Assembly: GCA_947463285.1 (NCBI GenBank)
Contig: CANHTV010000026.1
Location: forward strand, 1 to 16,781
From: Verrucomicrobiaceae bacterium
Lineage (GTDB): Bacteria > Verrucomicrobiota > Verrucomicrobiia > Verrucomicrobiales > Verrucomicrobiaceae
Direction of reading: 5' to 3'
Length of the DNA: 16,781 bases
Part shown: positions 1-8,254 of the stretch, one piece after another
Layout of the letters: every line of letters begins with the position of its first letter
Position numbering within the stretch: the stretch's first letter is position 1
Notes under the pieces: generated by a model
Told to the model about the DNA's origin: nothing
The model's database searches: none
The model's input: the letters and a program-made list of their open reading frames with translations, nothing else
Translations under genes and position numbers: made by a program

Positions 1-396
1 ATGCGAGATCTCCAAAAGCTCCATCAGCTCGGCGATCTTTTTCTTCGGTTCCTTCACCCCGTAGATGCGAGCAAACACGATCAGGTTTTGTCTCACCAGC
101 AGGTTCCCCGGCAGCGCTGTGTAGGCAGAGGAAAAATTGGCGCGTTGTAGGATGGCGATCCGATGCTGCTGCAGCGGCAGACCAAAGGCAAAAAGGTCGC
201 CACCCGTCGGCAAAGTTAGGCCGAGCAGGCAATTCATCGCCGTCGTTTTGCCCGCGCCATTCGCGCCGAGCAGTCCCAGCACCTCTCCGCGATGCAGTTT
301 GAAGGAAAAGCGGTCGAGCGCCTTCACTCCATCGAACTCACGGGTGAGCTCGCGGGCTTCGAGAATGACTTCGCGCGTGTCTGGGGAGGCTGACAT
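1..396 (-). CDS. ABC transporter ATP-binding protein (N-terminal part, runs off left edge)
   Basis: An open reading frame of 132 codons reads from position 396 to the window edge without a stop, so only the N-terminal half of the nucleotide-binding domain is present. The translation begins MSASPDTREVILEAREL and carries a clear Walker A motif, GANGAGKT, around residues 41-48, followed by the Q-loop region (GNLLVRQNL). The ABC signature and Walker B lie outside the window. The family hydrolyses ATP to drive a membrane transporter, here probably an exporter of the ABC-2 type judging by the 'TREFDGVKALD' opening; the substrate cannot be told. An in-frame ATG at 420 would add eight residues. It starts 36-60 bp after the methyltransferase stop on the same strand, so the two may be co-transcribed. 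Confidence 0.88.
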   Translation of the reverse strand, partial: MSASPDTREVILEARELTREFDGVKALDRFSFKLHRGEVLGLLGANGAGKTTAMNCLLGLTLPTGGDLFAFGLPLQQHRIAILQRANFSSAYTALPGNLLVRQNLIVFARIYGVKEPKKKIAELMELLEISH

Positions 397-456
397 GGGC
401 GCGGAGAATCGTCGGCCCATCCTGGAATGCAAGAGGCAGCCCCAACAGAAATGAAC

Positions 457-1044
457 TCACGTGCCGCGCCGCTTCAGCACCGCGACCCAACGATCCACGG
501 ATTTGCCGGGAGCATCCGCCAGAGCACGGCTGGCTTTGTTGCGCTTGTTGCTCACCACCTCCATGCCCAACGACTCCAGCGCGCGCAGGGCCAGACGATG
601 CTCGACATCGAAGTAGCTCGTGATCACCAACATCCCGTCAGGGCGTAGTTTGGCGATACCTTGATCAAAGATCTTCTTCCACAGCTCCTGGCCGTGCCAG
701 AAATTCTGATGGCGGAGGAAGACCATGTTGAAGTCGTCGCCCATCTCCTTGTGTTCGTCGATCTTGGTGGCGTCCTCGATCAAAAACTTGGCGGGCAGGT
801 TTACATGATTTTCCCGCGCTTGACGGATCTCGCGGATGCGGATGTCCGCCCCGATCATCTCCACATCGCCGCCTTTCGTCAGCTCTGAGCCGACCTGGAT
901 CAGCGTCTCCGCCTCATCGCAGCGACCGCAGGCCAAATTCAGGATGCGCATGTCGCTCTGCGGCTTCAGATGCGGCTGCAACGAGTCTTGCAGAAGCGTC
1001 TTCAGCTTGGACATGTCTTCGGCGATGGGTGTGGGCTGCTGCAT
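457..1044 (-). CDS. Class I SAM-dependent methyltransferase
   Basis: This 195-residue protein has the layout of a small Rossmann-fold methyltransferase. Motif I is ILNLACGRCDEAE (about residues 34-46), an acidic strand end follows at GADIRI, then IEDAT, and a later strand reads GMLVITSYFDVEH. The family transfers a methyl group from S-adenosylmethionine; the acceptor is not evident. It has no signal peptide or membrane segment, so it should be cytoplasmic. ATG at 1044 is taken as start; an in-frame ATG at 1014 (MSKLKTLL) is possible and neither has a strong ribosome binding site. The gene is divergent from the BatA-like gene and lies just upstream of the ABC ATPase gene. Confidence 0.82.
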   Translation of the reverse strand: MQQPTPIAEDMSKLKTLLQDSLQPHLKPQSDMRILNLACGRCDEAETLIQVGSELTKGGDVEMIGADIRIREIRQARENHVNLPAKFLIEDATKIDEHKEMGDDFNMVFLRHQNFWHGQELWKKIFDQGIAKLRPDGMLVITSYFDVEHRLALRALESLGMEVVSNKRNKASRALADAPGKSVDRWVAVLKRRGT

Positions 1045-1102
1045 GAGATATGAAGCTACATATTTCCCGAACTGCCTGTTTCAAGAATGAATCAGCGCAA
1101 TT

Positions 1103-1162
1103 CTTTTGGCATTCGCGCTTCGACATTCCTTCGTCATTCGGGTTTAGTCATTCGTCATTTCT
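1103..1162. repeat. CATTCG-type degenerate tandem repeat in divergent intergenic region
   Basis: Between the two divergent genes the sequence repeats the hexamer CATTCG or a close variant at about 1110, 1124, 1135, 1149 and 1157, at uneven 8-14 bp spacing, often preceded by TTCG or CGT. The 125-bp gap must also contain the promoters of both flanking genes. I recall similar CATTCGTCATTC-like intergenic sequence in Verrucomicrobia and Planctomycetes genomes, but could not check this. Confidence 0.5.
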
Positions 1163-1168
1163 CCCTCC

Positions 1169-2950
1169 ATGTCTTTCGCTAATCCCGCAGCTTTCTGGTG
1201 TCTGCTCGGCCTGCCCGCCGTGCTGGCCATCCATTTTCTGCAAAGGCGCAGCCGTCGGGAGGTGGTGACGACGCTCTTCCTGCTCCAGCAGATGCGCCGC
1301 GAGTCTGAGATCGGGAACCGCTTTGAGCGACTGCGCTCCTCCATCCCGCTGTGGTTGCAGCTGCTCATGGTGCTCCTTTTCACCTGGCTGCTGGCCGGGC
1401 CTCGCTGGCTGAAAAAAGACGCCGTCCAGCGCATCGCCATCGTGCTGGATGCCTCCGCGTCGATGTCCACCTTTCGTGGCGATGCCGAGTCAGCTGTGCG
1501 CCATACTTTGAGCACGCTGCTCTCACCACTGGCGCGTATGGAGCTGAGCCTTTTATCCTCTGATCCGGGCCAGCCCGCGCTGTATCATGGTGCTTCGCAG
1601 GCGGACCTGGCCGCCGCTTTGCCGCAATGGCAGCCGCTGCTCGGCGTGCATGATTTCACCCCCAGTCTGCGCACGGCGCGTGGTCTCGTTGGCACACAGG
1701 GCAGCATCGTTTTAATCAGCGATCATGTGCTCGCCGAGGCTCTTCCGTTTGAGGCGGCACTGGTCTCCATCGGTCATGAGGTGGCGAACGTGGGCTGGGC
1801 CGGAGTCACCGTGGAGGAAAAGGACGACCAGCTTTTCTGGCGCGCGCTTTTGCGGAACTACAGCGGCCAGCCGCAGGACCGCGAATGGCGCGCCGTGTCC
1901 GGCGGCAAGACCTCCGCACCGGCAAAGCTCACGCTGGCCCCGCAGGAAAGCCGCACCCTCAGCGGCCCCTTCCCGCCTGAAGATGAACTGAGGCTGAGCC
2001 TCACCACCGATGCCTTCACGTTCGATGACAACCTCCCGCTGCTGCGGCCCAAGCCAAAGATCCTCGGACTGCATGTACCTGCCCTGCCCGTCCAGGATGG
2101 CAGCGCTGAGCTGCTTGAGCTTTTTGGGAAATTCGCCGACACCCGACTCGCGACCTCCGCTGCAGAGGCCGACGTGCGCGGCATCGTCTGGCCGCCAAGT
2201 ATTGCCCTCGGCGCGGATAAGGACGCCATCGTCTTTGCCTCACCCGCCAAGGGCGACAGCAGCGCCTGGCTGCGTGGCAGCATCGTCGCTGAGGCGCATC
2301 CGCTTATCGACGGCCTGAACTGGCAGTCCCTGCTCGTCCGCGAAGGCATGATCGTGCCGCGTGATAAGCGCGACCGCGTGCTGCTCTGGCAGGCAGATCG
2401 CCCGCTCATCAGCCTGCGCCGCACCGCCGCTGGTGCCCAGCAGCTTTTCTGTCACTTCGATCTCCTCAGCAGCAATGCCCGCAAACTTCCCGCGCTGGCC
2501 GTTCTCCTGCATCGTTTTCTTCAGACTATTCGTCAGGAAAAGATCGCGCCCGAGTCTGCTAATTTTGACCTCCGCCAGCGCCTCACGCTCGCGCATCTCC
2601 GAGGTGAAAAAGCCGCTCCACTTCAGCTGACGACACGCACGCCTTCAGCCACGATCAGCATCCCCACCGCCCAAGCGCACCTACTCCGTGCACCCGCTCA
2701 GCCCGGCTTTTTTGAGGTCAAGCAAGGCGACACTCTCCTGCTTCAAGGCGCCGCCCACTTCGCTGACGCCCGCGAAGCCGATCTCCAGCAGGCGAAACCC
2801 TTTCAGGGCCTGTCCAAACTCAAGCTCGTCCAGACCGAAACCACCCACGAAGCCGACTCCCACTGGCAGCTCTGGCTTTTGCTTCTGCTCGCCACCCTGC
2901 TCGGCAGCTGGTGGACCCTTCAGAGGCTTGTTGACGACGGACATGGCTAG
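1169..2950 (+). CDS. BatA-type membrane protein with VWA domain
   Basis: This 593-residue protein starts with the 'aerotolerance regulator' BatA N-terminal domain: a hydrophobic segment at about residues 8-24 (NPAAFWCLLGLPAVLAIHFL), a basic stretch RRSRREVVTTL, and a second membrane segment at about 60-76. A von Willebrand A-like domain follows with an intact MIDAS start DASAS at residues 94-98. The large middle region is probably periplasmic, and a C-terminal membrane helix (QLWLLLLLATLLGSWW) ends the protein. In this family the proteins usually sit with MoxR AAA+ ATPases and DUF58 proteins and are linked to envelope stress or metal-dependent protein assembly; MoxR and DUF58 are not in this window. 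It most likely works with the 903-residue VWA protein downstream. Confidence 0.85.
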   Translation: MSFANPAAFWCLLGLPAVLAIHFLQRRSRREVVTTLFLLQQMRRESEIGNRFERLRSSIPLWLQLLMVLLFTWLLAGPRWLKKDAVQRIAIVLDASASMSTFRGDAESAVRHTLSTLLSPLARMELSLLSSDPGQPALYHGASQADLAAALPQWQPLLGVHDFTPSLRTARGLVGTQGSIVLISDHVLAEALPFEAALVSIGHEVANVGWAGVTVEEKDDQLFWRALLRNYSGQPQDREWRAVSGGKTSAPAKLTLAPQESRTLSGPFPPEDELRLSLTTDAFTFDDNLPLLRPKPKILGLHVPALPVQDGSAELLELFGKFADTRLATSAAEADVRGIVWPPSIALGADKDAIVFASPAKGDSSAWLRGSIVAEAHPLIDGLNWQSLLVREGMIVPRDKRDRVLLWQADRPLISLRRTAAGAQQLFCHFDLLSSNARKLPALAVLLHRFLQTIRQEKIAPESANFDLRQRLTLAHLRGEKAAPLQLTTRTPSATISIPTAQAHLLRAPAQPGFFEVKQGDTLLLQGAAHFADAREADLQQAKPFQGLSKLKLVQTETTHEADSHWQLWLLLLLATLLGSWWTLQRLVDDGHG

Positions 2951-2955
2951 AGGCA

Positions 2956-3225
2956 ATGTCCGTCATGGATACCACGACGACAGATTTCACCGTTCGCGAT
3001 CTCAACCGCCAACTCTCGAAAGTGTTGGCGGCCTGTGATCGGGTTGGCCTCATCCGCATTCGCAGCCGGAAGGGCACCACCTATCAGCTGCGACCCGAGC
3101 CTCCTCCGACTCCTGCCACCCAAGCGGCCTACCCTGACTTTGCCGCCCGCCGACGGGCTTTGAACATGCCGATGATGACGAAGGAGCAGAGTGAACAACT
3201 CGATAAACTCATCGCCGGAGAATGA
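2956..3225 (+). CDS. Type II antitoxin, Phd/VapB-like
   Basis: This is a small protein of 89 residues whose N-terminal half (DFTVRDLNRQLSKVLAACD, then IRIRSRKGTTYQLRPE) resembles prevent-host-death-type antitoxins, in which such a region binds operator DNA. The C-terminal part (ARRRALNMPMMTKEQSEQL) would be the toxin-wrapping tail. It begins 5 bp after the BatA-like gene and its stop overlaps the toxin start by ATGA at 3222-3225. An AGAGG at 2949-2953 is better spaced for the in-frame ATG at 2965 (MDTTTTDF) than for 2956, so the true start may be 2965. Antitoxins of this kind normally neutralise the toxin and autorepress the operon. Confidence 0.75.
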   Translation: MSVMDTTTTDFTVRDLNRQLSKVLAACDRVGLIRIRSRKGTTYQLRPEPPPTPATQAAYPDFAARRRALNMPMMTKEQSEQLDKLIAGE

Positions 3226-3677
3226 GCATTTACGCTGACACGAACTTTATCACTCGACTGTATCTGGAGCGGCCAGAAACAGCTCACGCTGAGAGCTTTT
3301 TCAGTGCTGAAAAACCATTACTCCCCATCACCTGGCTCACCCGATTGGAGGTCATCAATGCTTTTGAGCAATCGGTGCTCACGGGTTTCGGCCAAGCACA
3401 GGCCCGCATTAACGCCGAGCTGGCGGCTGCCTGCCAGCAGCAGTTTCGCGATGACTTTAGCCACGGCGTGGCGATGCGGCTGGTGAGCGTCTCCCAGGCT
3501 GAAGTTTCCGCAAAGTTCGAGGAGATCGCACTCCGACACACGGCCCGACATGGCTTTCGTGCCTATGACATCCTCCACGTCGCCTCCGCCCTGATTCTGA
3601 AATGCCAGAGCTTCTGGAGTTTCGACAAAAAAGCCTGCCAACTGGCAAAGCTCGAAGGTTTGAAGGTCATCAAGTAA
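3222..3677 (+). CDS. PIN-domain toxin, VapC-like ribonuclease
   Basis: This 151-residue protein is a PIN domain with the acidic metal-binding residues in the expected order: D6 in YADTNF, E43 in TRLEVINAF, D116 in RAYDILHVASAL and D135 in FWSFDKKACQLA. The length fits the VapC family (about 130-150 residues). VapC toxins are Mg-dependent endoribonucleases that cut tRNA or rRNA and are held inactive by the antitoxin encoded just upstream. Its start overlaps the antitoxin stop by 4 bp, the usual translational coupling. All catalytic positions are intact, so the toxin is probably active. The pair sits between two genes for VWA membrane proteins on the same strand. Confidence 0.86.
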   Translation: MSIYADTNFITRLYLERPETAHAESFFSAEKPLLPITWLTRLEVINAFEQSVLTGFGQAQARINAELAAACQQQFRDDFSHGVAMRLVSVSQAEVSAKFEEIALRHTARHGFRAYDILHVASALILKCQSFWSFDKKACQLAKLEGLKVIK

Positions 3678-3743
3678 AGCAACCACCAAGGTCAACGCGG
3701 CTGAGTATGGACTTGGCGGAGTTTCCCGGATAAACAATGCCCC

Positions 3744-6455
3744 ATGATCCTCCGCCACCCTGAATGGCTCGCGCTACTTCCCATCCTGCTGCTCGCGGGA
3801 TGGATGGTACCGCGACTCGGGGTGGGGAAACTACTGCGCATCGCTTTGCTGGCGCTGATCACGCTGGCACTGGCTGAGCCGCAATGGCGTCGGCTTCAGG
3901 ATGGGATCGACCTTTGGGTGCTGCTGGACTCGTCGGTGTCAGCGGAAGAGCCGATAACGAAAGGGCTGCCGGAGTGGGAAAAGCTGCTGGAAAAGCATCG
4001 CGGAGCCAGTGACCGGCTTTTTTACCTGAACTACGCCAGTGAGGTGATGCGACGCGGAGCGGAGGGCGCGGAACTTTATGAGCGGAATCGTCACTCGACT
4101 CAGACGGCGATGGCCATCACGCAGGCGCTCACTTTAGCCCAAAAGGAGGGCAAAGACCGACCCGCTCGCGTTCTGGCATTTACCGACGGCTACTCCACCG
4201 AGCCGCTGACGGGCATCGCAGAAAAGCTGACGCGCCAGGGCGTGGAGCTGGACTATCGGCTGGTGCGTGATCCTGAGCCGACTGACTTCCGCGTGGCGTC
4301 CTTGGAGATGCCTTCGCGCTCGCAGCTCGGCGAACCCTTCATGATCGAGGTGGAGGTGAAAGGCACCCGCGATGGCAAGGTGCCGCTCACGATTCTCCGC
4401 GATGGCAAGGAGCTGAAATCCACCGATGTCGAGGTGCATCTCGGCAGCGGTCGCCTGCGCTTCACGGATCGGCTCATCACCGCCGGCGTGGCGCATTACG
4501 AGGCATTGATCCAGCCGGAGAAAGACGCGCATCCAGGGAACAATCGCCATGAAGCGATGATCGAGATTGCGGGCGGGCCGCGCGTGCTTTTGCTCACGTC
4601 GTATCTCGACGATCCCGTGGCTCCGACGCTCCAGCGGCAAGGGTTTACCGTCGAGACCGTGACCGACCTGCGCGGCATCCGAGCCGGACAGCTCGCGGGC
4701 GTGAAGTGCGTCATTTTAAACAACATGCCCGCCTTTGAACTGCCGGCTGATTTCCTCCGCGCGCTCGATTTTTATGTCCGCGAGCAGGGCGGCAGTCTGC
4801 TGATGGCGGGCGGGAAAAAGAGCTTCGCGGCAGGTGGCTACTTCGAGTCGGCCATCGATCCGCTTTTGCCCGTGTCGATGGAAATGAAGCAGGAGCATCG
4901 CAAGCTCGTCGTGGCGATGGCGATCGTGATGGATCGCAGTGGCTCGATGGGCATGACGGTGGCGAGTGGTTTTACCAAAATGCAGCTCGCCGATGAGGGC
5001 GCGGGCAATGCCATCCGCTTCCTCGGCGGGCAGGATCTCTTAACGGTCTTCGCCGTGGACAGCAGGGCCCATGAAATGGTGCAGCTGCAGCAGGTGGGGC
5101 CGAATCGCGAGAAGATGGAAAGCGCCGTGCGCCGCATCGAGAGCACGGGCGGCGGCATCTATGTTTATGAGGGGCTGAAGGCCGCGTGGGATCAGCTCAA
5201 AACCGCGCCTGCAGGGCAGCGCCACATCATCCTCTTTTCCGACGCCAACGACTCCGAAGAGCCCGGCGACTACAAGCGCCTCATCGACGACATCCTCGCG
5301 GGCAGCGGCACCGTCAGCGTCATCGCGCTCGGCACTCGCAGCGATACCGATGCTGCCTTGCTGGAAGACATCGCCAAGCGCGGCAAAGGCCGTCTTTTCT
5401 TCACCGAGAAGGCCGAGGAACTGCCGAACATCTTTAGCCAGGAAACCGTCGCGGTCGCGCGCAGTGCCTTCATCAACGATCCGGTGAAAACGCAGCCTGC
5501 GGGTGGTTGGTTCGAGATCAGCAGCCAGACGCTCGACTGGCTGCCCGAAGCCGATGGCTACAACCTCAGCTACCTGCGTGATTGGGCCAGCCAGGGCCTC
5601 ATCACGAAGGACGAATACTCCGCCCCGCTCGTCGCCTTTGGCCAGCGCGGCATCGGCCGAACCGCAGCCGTCAGTTTCGCCCTCGGCGGCGAGCATTCGG
5701 CGAAAATCCGCGCCTGGCCAAAGTATGGCGACTTCCTCCAAACCCTCGTCCGCTGGCTCATGGGCGAGCAATTACCCCCCGGCGTCGGTTTGAAGCACAG
5801 CCTCGCTGGTAATCAGCTCACGCTCGACCTCATGCACGACAGCGAGTGGGAACCCAAACGGCAAGCCAAGCCCCCACGAATCGTGATGGCGCATGGCAGC
5901 AACGCCGCCGGAGCTCACGAACTCGCCTGGGAGCGGCTCGCGCCCGGACATTATCAGGCCAGCGTCACCCTCACGGAAGGGGAGATGGTGCGTGGAGCTG
6001 TCCAGCTCGGCGGCACCACCCTCAGCTTCGGCCCCACCCTGCTTGGCAGCAGCACCGAGTGGGCTTTTGATGAAACCCGTGCCGATGAACTCCGCCGCAC
6101 CGCTGTGACGAGTGGCGGCCGCGAGCTGCTCGATCTCAGCCAGGCCTGGCGTAGCCCGCAGATCGTCCGCTTCGCCGACATGCAAAGCCCGCTTTTGCTC
6201 GCCGCACTCGTGCTGATGCTGTTCGAGGCCCTCGTCACCCGCACTGGCTGGCAGATGCCCGAGTGGGCCTTCGCCGGATGGCGAAAACAGCCCCGCGAGA
6301 CCAAGCCGACCCGCGAAATGAAGCAACATCAGGAGCGGCTGAAAGAGCGCGTCGTCGAGAAGAAAGCTGAGGTCAGCGCTCCCGAATCCAAACCCACACC
6401 GCCAACACCCGAAGTTGACCGAGAAAGCCGCTTTGCTCGGGCGAAGAAGAAGTGA
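3744..6455 (+). CDS. Large membrane protein with two VWA-like regions and a GATase-like domain
   Basis: The 903-residue protein opens with two hydrophobic segments (about 7-22 and 29-45) and a first VWA-like region with DSSVS at 62-66. A middle region (about 276-378; RVLLLTSYLDD...LLMAGGKKSFAAGGY) resembles the glutamine amidotransferase-like fold found in this family. A second VWA domain starts at DRSGS (residues 397-401) and continues with FAVDSRAHEMVQ and LFSDANDSEE, all consistent with a MIDAS metal site. A membrane helix lies at about 815-832, and the last 70 residues are charged and proline-rich, probably cytoplasmic. Planctomycetes and Verrucomicrobia commonly encode such proteins beside BatA-like proteins. 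The role is likely metal-dependent protein binding at the envelope; no enzymatic triad for amidotransfer was recognised. It starts 66 bp after the toxin gene. Confidence 0.83.
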   Translation: MILRHPEWLALLPILLLAGWMVPRLGVGKLLRIALLALITLALAEPQWRRLQDGIDLWVLLDSSVSAEEPITKGLPEWEKLLEKHRGASDRLFYLNYASEVMRRGAEGAELYERNRHSTQTAMAITQALTLAQKEGKDRPARVLAFTDGYSTEPLTGIAEKLTRQGVELDYRLVRDPEPTDFRVASLEMPSRSQLGEPFMIEVEVKGTRDGKVPLTILRDGKELKSTDVEVHLGSGRLRFTDRLITAGVAHYEALIQPEKDAHPGNNRHEAMIEIAGGPRVLLLTSYLDDPVAPTLQRQGFTVETVTDLRGIRAGQLAGVKCVILNNMPAFELPADFLRALDFYVREQGGSLLMAGGKKSFAAGGYFESAIDPLLPVSMEMKQEHRKLVVAMAIVMDRSGSMGMTVASGFTKMQLADEGAGNAIRFLGGQDLLTVFAVDSRAHEMVQLQQVGPNREKMESAVRRIESTGGGIYVYEGLKAAWDQLKTAPAGQRHIILFSDANDSEEPGDYKRLIDDILAGSGTVSVIALGTRSDTDAALLEDIAKRGKGRLFFTEKAEELPNIFSQETVAVARSAFINDPVKTQPAGGWFEISSQTLDWLPEADGYNLSYLRDWASQGLITKDEYSAPLVAFGQRGIGRTAAVSFALGGEHSAKIRAWPKYGDFLQTLVRWLMGEQLPPGVGLKHSLAGNQLTLDLMHDSEWEPKRQAKPPRIVMAHGSNAAGAHELAWERLAPGHYQASVTLTEGEMVRGAVQLGGTTLSFGPTLLGSSTEWAFDETRADELRRTAVTSGGRELLDLSQAWRSPQIVRFADMQSPLLLAALVLMLFEALVTRTGWQMPEWAFAGWRKQPRETKPTREMKQHQERLKERVVEKKAEVSAPESKPTPPTPEVDRESRFARAKKK

Positions 6456-6552
6456 AGCGTTTTTCTTGTTCGTGACTTCCCAAACCGTCGGGAAATCTGG
6501 CGTAGTGGCAACAGATTGCTCACGACACCCTTTCTCGCCAAACATTCCCAAC

Positions 6553-7662
6553 CTACGAAAGAGGTGTTAGCAAGACCGAGCGTGAGCCTTCTTTGGCGGA
6601 GAGCAGGCAGGCATCGAGCACACGCTGTGTCTGGAGCGTGATGTGGGGCCAGTGAGCATCGAGTTCACCACTGAGGACGATCTGGGAGAAGGTTTGGAAA
6701 AGGCGGGACTCTTGTGAGCCGGGGGCGTTGTTGCTGGGTTCATCCAGACTGATGGTGGTCTTGCCTGCGTGCATGTCTGCGCGGCAGCGATCCAGCGCGA
6801 ACTCGGATTTGGTTAGGCTGTAGTTCGTCTGATCTGCAGCGAAGGGCAGCACAAAATCTGAGACCTGTAGCAGGGCTTTGTCACCGCTGATGATAGCCCA
6901 CTGGGCGGTGGCGGCAGTGAAGGAGCAGTAAAACGAAGCTGACACTCCTCCCGCAAAAGTCAGCGTACCGGAAAAAGCCAGCGGCACGGAGGTTGAATCG
7001 GCGCTCGCCTCGGTGGCTTCATGAATGCAGCCTGTGACCTGCAAGGGCATGTTATCATTCATGGCCCAAACCGTGAAGCGCAGGCAATACCAGCCGAGAT
7101 CTCCGAGGCAGCCCAACGGCTCCAGCTTCCCATGAGCTCGGATGTTGGTGCGTTGAAATTCGGCATCGCCGAAAAAGCTGAATTGGGTGGCGATGTGACG
7201 GATCTGACCGACTTCGTCCTGCAAAACCTGACCGAGTTTTTTCTGGCGCTGGCCATGCATGAACATGACGCCATCCATGAACTGCACGCGGTGCTTTTCA
7301 CAGGCTGCGAGGATTTCCAAAACCTCCCCGGCATCACAACCCACGGGCTTTTCGACGAGCACATGCTTGCCAGCCTCTGCCGCACGAATGACCCATTCTT
7401 TGCGCAGACCTGTGGGCAACGGGATGTAAACGGCGTCGATGTCGGGACGCGCCAGCAGAGCCTCATAGCTGTCCATGGCCTCCGGCAAAACGGGATGCGG
7501 AGCACTGGACTGGCATTCAGCGATGAAGGCCTGCGCTCGTGTGAGATCCCGGCTGGCAACGGCGACAAGGGTGGCATTACCGGCATCACGAATGGCTTGC
7601 CAGTTTTTACGGGCAATGAAGGCGGCACCCAGGATGCCCCAGCGACAGGTGGTTTTGGTCAT
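6553..7662 (-). CDS. Gfo/Idh/MocA family NAD(P)-dependent oxidoreductase
   Basis: From the ATG at 7662 the protein reads MTKTTCRWGILGAAFIARK, placing the Rossmann loop GILGAAFIA close to the N-terminus as the family requires; the longer frame from 7710 adds a 16-residue hydrophobic leader that fits less well. The family hallmark EKP appears in GKHVLVEKPVGCDAGEV, and GCLGDLGWYCLRF matches the catalytic region after the Rossmann domain, with the usual His replaced by Tyr. From 7662 the length of about 369 residues is typical. These enzymes oxidise or reduce sugars, inositols or related compounds with NAD(P); the substrate is unknown. The gene is divergent from the GNAT gene, with a 76-bp gap. 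Confidence 0.88.
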   Translation of the reverse strand: MTKTTCRWGILGAAFIARKNWQAIRDAGNATLVAVASRDLTRAQAFIAECQSSAPHPVLPEAMDSYEALLARPDIDAVYIPLPTGLRKEWVIRAAEAGKHVLVEKPVGCDAGEVLEILAACEKHRVQFMDGVMFMHGQRQKKLGQVLQDEVGQIRHIATQFSFFGDAEFQRTNIRAHGKLEPLGCLGDLGWYCLRFTVWAMNDNMPLQVTGCIHEATEASADSTSVPLAFSGTLTFAGGVSASFYCSFTAATAQWAIISGDKALLQVSDFVLPFAADQTNYSLTKSEFALDRCRADMHAGKTTISLDEPSNNAPGSQESRLFQTFSQIVLSGELDAHWPHITLQTQRVLDACLLSAKEGSRSVLLTPLS

Positions 7663-7738
7663 GGGCTTAGAAAGACACAGGATGAGAGCTCTTGCAAAGA
7701 CGCTCGCCATTTTGACGAGACCCTTTTAATCTAGTCCC

Positions 7739-8254
7739 ATGATCTGGATCGACTGCAACCGCGATCACCTTGAAGCCATCCGCGCCATCTTTAATGAAGC
7801 CATCGTGAATTCGACGGCGCTCTATGATTATATTCCGCGCTCGGTCGAGGTGATGCAGGCTTGGTTTGAGACCAAGGAAAAGGCCGATCTGCCAGTCATC
7901 GGTGTGATGAATGAGGCAGGTGAACTCATGGGCTTTGGCAGCTACGGCCCCTTCCGGCCCCATGCAGCCTACCAGTACAGTGTGGAGCACTCCGTTTATG
8001 TGGATGCCCGTTTTCGCGGCCAGGGATTGGGAAAAATGATCCTGGAAAGGCTGATCGAGCGGGCTGAGCAGCAGGATTACCACATGATGATCGGCGTCAT
8101 TGATGCCCAGAATGCCACGAGCATCGCCCTGCATGAAAAGCTCGGGTTCGCCGCCTGTGGTCACATTCGTGAAGCGGGCTACAAATTCGGCCGCTGGCTC
8201 GATCTGGCGCTTTATCAGCTTGTGCTGAAGACGCCAGCCAGGCCTAACGAATAA
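7739..8254 (+). CDS. GNAT N-acetyltransferase, phosphinothricin acetyltransferase-like
   Basis: This 171-residue cytoplasmic protein matches the PAT/MnaT branch of GNAT acetyltransferases. It has IFNEAIVNSTALYDY near the N-terminus, VEHSVYVDARFRGQGLG with the acetyl-CoA pyrophosphate-binding loop at about 93-98, ALHEKLGF, and the branch-typical ending GHIREAGYKFGRWLDLALYQL. Members acetylate the amino group of phosphinothricin, methionine sulfoximine or methionine sulfone, or serve as general small-molecule acetyltransferases; the natural substrate here is not known. Its last 11 bp overlap the convergent rex gene. Confidence 0.9.
   Translation: MIWIDCNRDHLEAIRAIFNEAIVNSTALYDYIPRSVEVMQAWFETKEKADLPVIGVMNEAGELMGFGSYGPFRPHAAYQYSVEHSVYVDARFRGQGLGKMILERLIERAEQQDYHMMIGVIDAQNATSIALHEKLGFAACGHIREAGYKFGRWLDLALYQLVLKTPARPNE

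Noticed and set aside
5040..5771. Minus-strand open frame of 243 codons, and others within 3744-6455
   Set aside because: All are shadows of the 903-residue VWA protein gene and show no motif of their own.
6478..6495. Hairpin TTCCC-N8-GGGAA between convergent genes as bidirectional terminator
   Set aside because: The five-pair stem is weak and lacks a T-tract; the place is right but the signal is not sufficient.
7021..7734. Plus-strand open frame of 237 codons
   Set aside because: It lies opposite the Gfo/Idh/MocA oxidoreductase, which has clear family motifs; the plus-strand translation shows none.
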